The position numbers and the translations under genes were made by a program. Shown here piece by piece: positions 7,071 through 15,800 of a DNA stretch of 24,929 bases (position 1 is the first letter of the stretch; each line of letters begins with the position of its first letter). The notes under the pieces are model-generated. The model did no database searches. It was given only the letters and a program-made list of their open reading frames with translations, and was not told where the DNA came from. The DNA is from an uncultured Chlamydiaceae bacterium. GTDB taxonomy: Bacteria > Chlamydiota > Chlamydiia > Chlamydiales > Parachlamydiaceae. The DNA is taken from the NCBI GenBank assembly GCA_945957185.1, contig CAMFKA010000005.1, positions 1 through 24,929 of the forward strand. The letters run 5' to 3'.

Positions 7071-10000
7071 AAGTTCAACCAGTTGTTAGGTTTGTCCGGA
7101 TTTTGAAAGGTATTGATAATCGATGTTAGAAGAGCGCTATTTTTAAATTCAGTCTCTTGCGAAAATTTTTGGATTATGTCGAGTGATTTTTGAATTATCG
7201 TTGATCCTTGAGCTAGCAAAGAACCTACGCGTTTATGAATAAGATTTTGGAATATGTAAGAGTATTCGGGATAAAACTTGTTCGATGGACTCATATCAGC
7301 TGTTATTTCGGGGTGAAGTGCAATCACTCCCATTTCAATGAGCATAAGAGTGGGGATCTTTTTCTCAATTACACGATCCAACAGTAAATCAACCGCCTGT
7401 CTCGTGTAAAACCAATATTTTTCCGGATTAACATTGAAAAGTGTTATAAATACAGATGTTTGCATGGAAGTGATAAATTTTCGAGTAGCATGAAGAGTGG
7501 CATCTGCATCTAGAACTACAGTGTCGTTTAAAAGTTGATTAAATTGCGTAAAGCGCAATTCACATATTTGACTTGATAATGCTATTGCAAAAGCAAAATG
7601 CACAGATTCGCTTGAGTGAAGCAGCTTAATCATAAATTTGCTTAAAACAACTTCAAATCTAAGTGTCATTTCTTGATCTTTGTGCGTGATTGCATTCGTG
7701 TTTATAACCATATCTAAAAAAGAAGCAATGATTTCTACAACTTGACCGATCAGGATATTCTCAAAGTAGTAATTTGCATTCTCAATCATATGCAACAGTA
7801 TTTTTATATTTGTATGCCTTCCTCCTACAATTAACCGCTTTGCAAAATGGTAGGGACGCTTATTTCCTCGAAGATAAAAATACTTGGGATCTTGAAAAAA
7901 TGGATGATCAGTATTTGCCCTTGCAAACATATCAAAAGACTTGAAAAGTTTGAGCAATTGCGGATCAAGACCAGATGCTTCATACTGCATTTGGGAACGT
8001 GCACCAAAAATGTAATCATCGACGATATTAGCAAATTCTCGCATGCCCTTAAAACACTGTAACGATTCATTAACTAATAAAAAGTGAAAAAATCTACATA
8101 ATAATTTCAGTTTTGAGGCATATTTTTGACTTTTGAGGATATTGAGCATCGTATTGATGAAAGCTCTAACATTCGTGTAAAAGCATTTGCCCGCAACCCC
8201 TGAAGAATATGTATATTCACAGATTTCTGTAAAAAAGGCGTAGGGGTTGCTTTCTGATTTTTTGTTCAGCTCACAAAGAAGCGCTTGATGTGTATGAGTA
8301 AGGACCGTATTGGTCCAGATTGTTTTCTGAATATCAATGTCGAACGAAGAATCGATAGGAAAAAACACGTCTAAATACTCTCTTGTGTGCTCTATAGGAA
8401 TAAATAGATCTTCATTAGGTTCTGAATCAGCTGCGATGACCGTGTGTGTGGAAGCTGTTTTTGCTAACGTTTCTAAAAGAGGCTTCCAGTCAGCTCCAAC
8501 AACCTGTTTTGTCTCTTCCATCAGCAGAAGACGGTAGATCCACCTGAAGTGTGTTTTTCCTCTTTTCCCTATGAGAGAGTTTAAATTAATACAAAAGATG
8601 GTTTGATGTTCTACATTTAATTCTGGAGTATTCGCTAGGTATCTTTTTAAGACGTTTTCTATTTGATTTTGTAAATAGATAGTGCGCGAATCGTTTCCAA
8701 AAGCAATTACAGGGTTCGGATTCACATATAACATCGCTTGCAACATGCTCACTACAAACCAAAATTGATCACCAAATTGATGCACAAACAAGTCAAAAGA
8801 AGCGTGTAGATGTTCAGCGTGTTGCAGATCTTGTAATTGAAGCAGAAAAAATTGTGCGATCGCATTATGAATGTATTTATCATCACTATTGATCGTTTGT
8901 AAATCGTTTAAACGCTCCATCAATCGATCTTTGATACAGTCAAAAATTTCTAAAGTTAAGTGTTCTTTGACAGCTCTTAGAAACGTTAAATCGAAATACC
9001 AAAGATAAATATTGCCAACGGAGCATCTGGGAAGCCCGTAAACTGTTTGATAAATTTCTAAAAGTGCGTTACCTTTAAACGGAAGGGATTTATCAACAAA
9101 CTGATTCAGTACTATTGTCAAATATTTAAAAACCATTGGATCAATAATCTTTTGTTCGGGAATCCAATAAACAGTTTGTAGGAACGGAATCGATTGCAAG
9201 CACGTAATGGCAAAGCTCTCAGAAGTTCTACACCATTCATGCGTTAGATTATTAAAGCAATTTGCGCGCTTAGATCCCTCTTCAATGAGGTTGTCTGTGA
9301 CAGCAGAACGAAACAGCTGTACGCATTGAGCAATCGATCGTTTTGACTTTACAGTTCGTAGTCGATAGCACAAACCGAGCCATGAATCGTTCAATTGTAT
9401 TTTGAAATGAACAATGAGTTTAAAAAATCGGATCCAAACAGCATCTTCCGCCATAGAACTAATCACCAGTTCATTTCCCAAGCATTTCAAGATTAAGAAA
9501 ATAGTATCACGTTCAAGCGAAGATGCCTTTTCCATTTCCAAAATTGTGAGAATTTTATCAGGATGATTTCTAATGAAATTATCAGAGAGAAAGTGGGCAA
9601 GCGGATTGAGATCATCAAACAATTCAATGCATTGAAAGAGCCGAGGAAGCAGGAAATGTGAGGTCTTTTCTTCTTTTAAAAGCGTTAGAATCGCGACAAT
9701 TTCATCCTTATGGTTCTGATGAAACGGGTGCTTGTGCTGAAGGACTATATCTAACCACTCCACGCCATCCTGATACAAATGAAACATTAGACACCGCTTT
9801 GAAAAGAGTAAAAGCAGGTCATTAGAGAGTGTTGGATGGGTTTCGGAATACATTTTTTTGGCAATTTTCAATTGAGTCAACTGTGTGGGCGGTGGGGCTT
9901 CAGGTAGCGTTAATACGCGTTCAACAGTCTTAAAAACATCTTGTTCGCCACGTAAAAGATTTGCTAGACCGGCGTTATAGAGCTGCGTCGTTAGTCGTGC

Positions 10001-10405
10001 TCGCGTCTCTTCATCCTCACGCAGTGCTGAAAGCATTTTAAGATGATGTGTTTGGATTAATTCGCGACATTCGACTGTAAGAGGGTGATCCCCGGGAGAC
10101 CAAGACAAATTGAAAATTTGGACAATCGTTCTTGTATAGCTTTCAAGCAATCTTTTGGGAATCTCTTTGTAGAAAAATTTAAGTGACGCGACTAGAAAAT
10201 CGTGATTTGTGGTTGTACGGTATTTTTCGCATGAGCATTCCATCAACTCTATCAGCTTAAGATGAGCTTCTAAGCAAAAATATAGGTAGTGCTGTATAAC
10301 AGTTTCGTTGTGTATCAATTCAAGCGCATACACAAAGGAAAACATATCGGTGTGGACTTTGCCTTTTAAACAGTCCCATAATTCAAACAAAACTTGTTCA
10401 ATCAC
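7067..10405 (-). CDS. C-terminal fragment of gene B (helical region), possible GTG start
   Basis: This 1112-residue frame lies 34 codons beyond the stop in gene B, in the same frame. Its only claim to a start is a GTG at 10405 with no evident ribosome binding site, so it is most likely the untranslated remainder of B unless read-through or reinitiation occurs. The sequence is Leu/Ile/Phe-rich and apparently all-helical. It contains the family motif TTNHDFLVASLKFFYKEIPK (64-83), which matches STNRDFLL...FYSRVP of D and QTNKDILQ...FFGKIP of C, followed by a WSPG motif matching W(S/I)P in the others. No signal peptide, membrane segment or catalytic motif is seen. The frame has stayed fully open over 3.3 kb, which argues that the stop is recent. 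Confidence 0.6.
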   Translation of the reverse strand: MIEQVLFELWDCLKGKVHTDMFSFVYALELIHNETVIQHYLYFCLEAHLKLIELMECSCEKYRTTTNHDFLVASLKFFYKEIPKRLLESYTRTIVQIFNLSWSPGDHPLTVECRELIQTHHLKMLSALREDEETRARLTTQLYNAGLANLLRGEQDVFKTVERVLTLPEAPPPTQLTQLKIAKKMYSETHPTLSNDLLLLFSKRCLMFHLYQDGVEWLDIVLQHKHPFHQNHKDEIVAILTLLKEEKTSHFLLPRLFQCIELFDDLNPLAHFLSDNFIRNHPDKILTILEMEKASSLERDTIFLILKCLGNELVISSMAEDAVWIRFFKLIVHFKIQLNDSWLGLCYRLRTVKSKRSIAQCVQLFRSAVTDNLIEEGSKRANCFNNLTHEWCRTSESFAITCLQSIPFLQTVYWIPEQKIIDPMVFKYLTIVLNQFVDKSLPFKGNALLEIYQTVYGLPRCSVGNIYLWYFDLTFLRAVKEHLTLEIFDCIKDRLMERLNDLQTINSDDKYIHNAIAQFFLLQLQDLQHAEHLHASFDLFVHQFGDQFWFVVSMLQAMLYVNPNPVIAFGNDSRTIYLQNQIENVLKRYLANTPELNVEHQTIFCINLNSLIGKRGKTHFRWIYRLLLMEETKQVVGADWKPLLETLAKTASTHTVIAADSEPNEDLFIPIEHTREYLDVFFPIDSSFDIDIQKTIWTNTVLTHTHQALLCELNKKSESNPYAFFTEICEYTYSSGVAGKCFYTNVRAFINTMLNILKSQKYASKLKLLCRFFHFLLVNESLQCFKGMREFANIVDDYIFGARSQMQYEASGLDPQLLKLFKSFDMFARANTDHPFFQDPKYFYLRGNKRPYHFAKRLIVGGRHTNIKILLHMIENANYYFENILIGQVVEIIASFLDMVINTNAITHKDQEMTLRFEVVLSKFMIKLLHSSESVHFAFAIALSSQICELRFTQFNQLLNDTVVLDADATLHATRKFITSMQTSVFITLFNVNPEKYWFYTRQAVDLLLDRVIEKKIPTLMLIEMGVIALHPEITADMSPSNKFYPEYSYIFQNLIHKRVGSLLAQGSTIIQKSLDIIQKFSQETEFKNSALLTSIINTFQNPDKPNNWLNL

Positions 10406-10507
10406 TGCTCGCGTCGTTGGCTTATGGTGTGTGCTGATAAGCTGACGAGCCTCTTTAATCGCGCGCTGATGGTTCTTCTTTGCGATCCATGTTTTAACTT
10501 CTTGGAT

Positions 10508-12811
10508 TTAATCAAGACATTCGGTTGGTATAGTCTCCGCTTTAATAACAGGAAAAGCTTTTTCATTTAAATAATGCAAGTGGATGCCTATCAAGCCTGC
10601 CAATGGGTGATCTTTGCCTAACTCCTTTACAATTTCGCCGCCGAGTGACTTTAAAACGGGGTCGTCATGATCCAGCAAAGCATCAATGATATGAAGTAGT
10701 ACCCTCTCACGCGCTGTTGTAGAGTTTACGCTCTGTAAGCATTCTCGCAATATTCGCAATAACATCTCGCCTAGTTTCGCTAAGTGTGCTTTAAAGATCG
10801 GTTGATATTGAGAATTGATGTAAGGAAATATGACTTTACAGAACAACGTAAAGTGCTGTATTTCCAGTTTTTCGATTTTACAAAATGAGTGATAGAACAA
10901 TAGGAGTGCTTGTTCAGCATGACTTTCAAGTAAAGCTTGAGTCGTTTTTAGTAATAATGTGGTAAATTCGGTATCTGTAAGATGCTTTTGATATCTTGGA
11001 AACAATAAAACCAGTTTTGAGACTTTTACAGCCTTCAATTTGTACAGCAAAACTTTGATCCACTGCTCGACACTGCAGTTTGTTGCGGGAGCCGCTAGAT
11101 AGTGTTGACACCATTGAGCATGATACCCCCCTAAAGTGCGCATCAAGGGAGCGTGACAAGAGGTTTGTATTAAAGGAACATGTTCTAATAAAGCATTCTC
11201 GGTAACAGGAAGGGGTTCCAATTCATGCAATGCACATAAAATGTATACATTCATTGCCCTTAATGCCTTGTGTGAATGATGCAAATGATTTAACACCCGT
11301 TTGCGCAATTCACGCCACTGCATTTGGTGTTGCTTCCAATGATCTTGCAGCCGACTTCGTCCCTCTTCGTTTGTTTGCTTTAGAGGTATCAAACTGTTAA
11401 CAAATCCTTCCAAAAGACTTTGGTCCTTTACGCGAACGCAATAGGTGACTAATTTTTCGTACGCAAGAGTGAGGGACCCTCCTGTTTGCAAACAAAGCGT
11501 AGTTCCATCTTCGGCCGTAAACTGCAATTGATAGATGCATTCGTCCACACCATTGGTGAACAACAATTTCGAACAAACACGCTCATCTAAGGAAAAAAGT
11601 TCCCAAAAGAACGCAGCTAATGGCAGTAAAGACGAGGACAGCAAACTCCCTTTTTTCCATAAGGACGCTAGAAAATAAAGTGAGGGGTGTAGCGAGCGTA
11701 AGTTGTTTAAATCAACATCGCTCCAGTTTTTAGAAAGAGCTTCCACATCGCTTCGTTTGAAATTCGAGCCGAATAGCATCACACTATTCATCGTGTTAAA
11801 AATAGAGCCTACAGGATGCGCGTTGGGGTGAGTTTCGCTTAGATTTTGTAATTTTTGTGATAGCAACGCCCCCACTCCACTCTCTTTGGTATGTTTATAC
11901 CGGTATTTAAGACATCTAAACCATGTATTAGGATCGCAAATGGCATACCCCTCAGTTAATGCCAGAGCAATGCGTGTAATTCCTTGAGGGTTCAAGCTGC
12001 GATAGGGGTTTAAACGCATGAGCAGCTCATCCACAATAGCCTGGAGTAAATGGATCGAATCAGCTTGAGGTATTACAGGGGTGTCATCATCGTTCAGCAG
12101 CAGTCTACAAGACAACTGAATCGCTTTATGACCAAATAGATAGGGGGATCGAAGCTTATTCCATAGAATGAACTCGAAATTTTCAAGTCGTAGATTAATC
12201 GAGACATTTTTAAGGTTATTCAGGTGCGTAGAGGGAGATGTGGGGACGTTGATATTTCTTAATTTGCCCTCTAACATATGCTTAAAATCATTTTCGACAA
12301 GTGGAAACGAGACTGCTAACTTTGTCGATGTTTTAATTTTTATATCGGCGTCTCGAGCTTTTTGTTCCCATTTTTGACGATGTTCATCTGTTAGAAACTT
12401 CTCAGGGACCGTTATTCCAAGGGCAGCTAATGCTTTCACATAGTATTCCCAGCCTAACACCCAAAGGACTGCTCCGCCGACAAGAAGTGGATCCGACAGC
12501 TCCTCGCCGTATAAGCGATACAGGAATTGCAAGCATTGTTTGAAGGTTATTTTACCGTAAGCAACGAGTTCATTTAGCTCGCGTAATCTTTTCGTTTCAG
12601 CTTCACCAAGAGGCGGTGGAGTCCATTGATCTATTGCTTTTTGCGTGATGACGCCAAACTCATCTATGAACCCATTTTCAAATAATGTGGAGCGAAGATC
12701 GCTTTGTATAGGTTCAGGCGCTTGCTCATACATATTAGAAGAGCTGCATGTCGGAATAGGTCCCTGATAAACACATTTTGGAGATAGTGAAGAAGTAATA
12801 GGTAGTGTCAT
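10508..12811 (-). CDS. N-terminal part of gene B (NTase-like region plus start of helical region)
   Basis: This 767-residue product is what gene B would make if its TAA terminates. It carries IPTCSSS (19-25), LLVGGAVLWVLGWEYY (109-124, GG at 112-113), DADIKIK with D154 and D156, EGKLR, NFEFILWNKL with E213, and FGHKAIQLSC. After the variable linker it has LEPLPVTENALL at 531-542 and STTARERVLLHI before the break. B is the most divergent copy around the active-site-like motif: DAD replaces DYD, and GGAV replaces GGAA, the form closest to the classic GGAVRD...DxD of polymerase beta-like nucleotidyltransferases. Translation probably relies on termination of C at the ATGA overlap, as no Shine-Dalgarno precedes the ATG. 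Function is unknown beyond the motif resemblance. Confidence 0.8.
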   Translation of the reverse strand: MTLPITSSLSPKCVYQGPIPTCSSSNMYEQAPEPIQSDLRSTLFENGFIDEFGVITQKAIDQWTPPPLGEAETKRLRELNELVAYGKITFKQCLQFLYRLYGEELSDPLLVGGAVLWVLGWEYYVKALAALGITVPEKFLTDEHRQKWEQKARDADIKIKTSTKLAVSFPLVENDFKHMLEGKLRNINVPTSPSTHLNNLKNVSINLRLENFEFILWNKLRSPYLFGHKAIQLSCRLLLNDDDTPVIPQADSIHLLQAIVDELLMRLNPYRSLNPQGITRIALALTEGYAICDPNTWFRCLKYRYKHTKESGVGALLSQKLQNLSETHPNAHPVGSIFNTMNSVMLFGSNFKRSDVEALSKNWSDVDLNNLRSLHPSLYFLASLWKKGSLLSSSLLPLAAFFWELFSLDERVCSKLLFTNGVDECIYQLQFTAEDGTTLCLQTGGSLTLAYEKLVTYCVRVKDQSLLEGFVNSLIPLKQTNEEGRSRLQDHWKQHQMQWRELRKRVLNHLHHSHKALRAMNVYILCALHELEPLPVTENALLEHVPLIQTSCHAPLMRTLGGYHAQWCQHYLAAPATNCSVEQWIKVLLYKLKAVKVSKLVLLFPRYQKHLTDTEFTTLLLKTTQALLESHAEQALLLFYHSFCKIEKLEIQHFTLFCKVIFPYINSQYQPIFKAHLAKLGEMLLRILRECLQSVNSTTARERVLLHIIDALLDHDDPVLKSLGGEIVKELGKDHPLAGLIGIHLHYLNEKAFPVIKAETIPTECLD

Positions 12812-15800
12812 GGTTTTGGATAATTCATAAAAACTGTTGAATAAGACGCTGTCTTTAAAGGGGTTCTATTCTCGGCGAGTTCCAGTGCCGCGGCGGTATT
12901 AAGCTGTGTTTTCATCTCTTGCCATAAAGAAGTATGTGAGAAGAGACTTTCAACCTCACTATCTAAAAGCTCAAATAACCCCTCTTGGGAATTGTTTCTT
13001 GATGTAAAGTAGGTAACGTATTTATCAATCGTATTTGCGCGAACATATCTGTAATCAGCAGAGTTTTCGATATCTACATCTAGTTCTTTCATGGTTTCAG
13101 CGGAAAGAAGATAAAATCCCGTTGCTGTAAATTCAATACTCATAGCAGCACCTATGGGATCTAACGTTTGATAAAACTGAATTAATGTGCGACAAATTTT
13201 CCAGTATTTGAAGGTGAAATGCGAAAATGACCCTTTAAGCACTGTAAGAAAGAGCATTTTAGCGAATTCAGTAATATTCTTATAGACAGGATGTATCGCC
13301 GGGTAATCGTAGCTGGGAGAGGCAATATTCGATTTTTTTATGTACACATTAATGTAGCTTTCAAGCAAATGGGGAAACTGTAACTCATACTCAGTGTCAT
13401 TTGTTTCGAGTAACATCGAAATAAACGAAAAAGCAATTTGACAACACTTTGTAAGTGAATTTATATTTTTTGTAATAAAATAAGGTCCCATATCGAGATT
13501 AATCAAAAGTGCTGCTATCAGGTTTGTTTTTTGCATTAACGTTCCACAGCCAATATTCGTGGAAATTTGATGTGCAGCGCGAGAAAGACTCCATATCGAA
13601 CGGCTTCGCACCAAGCGTTCGATGTAATCGTATCCGCCATGCCTCATTCCTCGCAGACAACTTGTCTCCCGCAAATGAAAGTTTAAAACATCTGGATATG
13701 ATAGAGCTAAATTATCGAAACGAGTGATCATTTTCATGCATTCAGCACGATACCAATTTTTCTCTTCTTTTGTGGTAGGATTCTTTTCAAAGCAAAATTT
13801 ATCGATCAATTTGATTAAATTGGCAATTCCCACAAAATGATTGGCTTCTTCATAAGAAAGTCGTTGATGAAGGATGCCAGCCTGAAATCCAAACCTGTTT
13901 TGTTTCGGGTATTTTGAGAATAGAATATCAACACGATCAAAAACAAGGTCTAAATTTTCATAAAAATCACTAGGTTGATGCCCTGGAGTATTGTTCTGAT
14001 TACATAAATGCTCAACAATCTCATATTGTTCCATTTTTTTGGATGAGGGGGCGCGCAAAAATATTTGAAATATCAAATCTATGGCACACTTCCAGATTGC
14101 CATCTGCACTTCAGTCGTAAAGCAATCTTGAAGAGGGAAAAACGTTGCCATGGCATCTTCGAGAATGATACGCTGCGTTTCATAGAGTGATTCGTCTTTT
14201 GGAATTTCTGACGATTTTACAACAGAAAAGACAATGTGAATAAATCTGATGACCATATCTTCATGGTTTTTACGAAGTATCGTTCTGATGGGCTCTGAGT
14301 AAATTAACTCTAAAATATCTGCCGAAGAGCTGAACCGCCCTCTTATGACTATGGTTGCAAAAGCATCCTTGAACTCCGCTTCCTGTTCGGGAGTAAGGGC
14401 AGAATGGTGTTCTAGAAACTTATTTAATGCCGCTACAATAACTCCTTTAACAACTTTTACAACCTCCGGATTTAAATAAGTCAATGATCGACAAAGGGTT
14501 TTTGCCAGCCAAAGTTCACTGCCGTACAGATCGACCAAAGAAAGTAACATTCTCTTTTGCTCGGCGATGTCGTGGCTATTTTGGGAACTCATTCCAAAAA
14601 ATTTAAGCGTTAACGCTGTGCCGGTTTCATCTTCCCGCTCTTTCGGTGTTGTTAAACTAAGGAGGACGCTGACATGGGTAAACAGCTTCACATAAAGTGT
14701 GTGGGGGATTTGAGTGCCCAAAGCGGAATAAACTGTTTGATTTAACTTTGATATTAAGTCTGCAGTTTCAATTGTTGTCGGATACTCAAGGATTCTCTCA
14801 TATGTTCGGAAAATGAGTTCCGCGTGAATCATCTCCGGGTCACGACAAAACGGTTGCAACATGATCATGAAGCAAATATACACTTTTGGAGAGACCAATC
14901 CCGTGCTGGAATCGAAAAATAGTGTGTGAAATAAGTTTGGTCTCTCGATTAATTCCAACACTGTTTTTTTGTTTAAATCCGGCTCATTACAAATCAATAC
15001 GTACCACAATTCTGCTCTGATAGGACCTTCCGGAATAATATTTTTATCAATACCATCTAAAACACATCTTAAAGCTCTTACTTTCACTTTTGCTGACATT
15101 GAAGATCCGAGCGTTGCGCAACAAATTGTCCAGCAGTGAGGATCAACGGGTGGAAAATTTGCAAGCAATCGAAGACAACGCAACCAAAAATCATCGATCG
15201 TAGTGACAACACTCTTTGTGATTCTAGCTGTACACCAAATGTAACGCCCTAAAACATTTGAATAGAGACCTATTTCGACTGAATTTGGAGGCAATAATTC
15301 CAAAATTTGTAAAACAAATTCTGGAGCTGACATTATAGCCTCATCGGAAAATACGCTTATGGCAGCGTTCATATTTCCCTTCAATTTTTGATACTGGTAG
15401 ACACTCGACATCAAAACTTGAAAACTACCGTTCTCATGTAAAATACGGAAAATATGCTGAAAGTGATTAGTTAAATTGTCACTAATAGAGATTTTGTCTT
15501 TTTCGAGAGAGTCAAAGACGTGTTTCAACCACTCCTGACCTGTGCTGATTTGATTGAATGAGAAACATTTTTCAGCGAAAAAGAGATACTGCTCCAAGCT
15601 TAATCTTGGGTGTTGTGTCAAAAAGCACTTCTGAATGATTTTTAAATAGGTGCACTGGTCTGCTCGTGTCGCAGCAGGATCTCTCAACGATCTTTCAGCA
15701 ATCTCTATCATATTTTCGTTTGTCGTTAACTCTTCAATTGCTCCACAATTATAAATAAGTGAGGTTAATGTCGACTGTACTTCTGCGTGCCCGCCAAGTT

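Larger units (their letters stand above)
7067..12811 (-). pseudogene. Gene B: giant NTase-like/helical-repeat paralogue with one in-frame stop codon
   Basis: This 5745-bp region reads as a single frame of 1914 sense codons broken only by TAA at 10508-10510 (codon 768). Both sides align to paralogues C and D with no frame change: before the stop, KAFPVIKAETIPTECLD; after it, IQEVKTWIAKKN, matching IEEIRNLIARKN of C. In C, D and A the residue at the stop position is Arg by eye alignment, so a Lys codon AAA to TAA is a likely single change. The ATG overlaps the gene C stop as ATGA (12808-12811), and its own TGA overlaps the gene A start. A sequencing error, recent nonsense mutation, or read-through are all possible. 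Confidence 0.85.
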
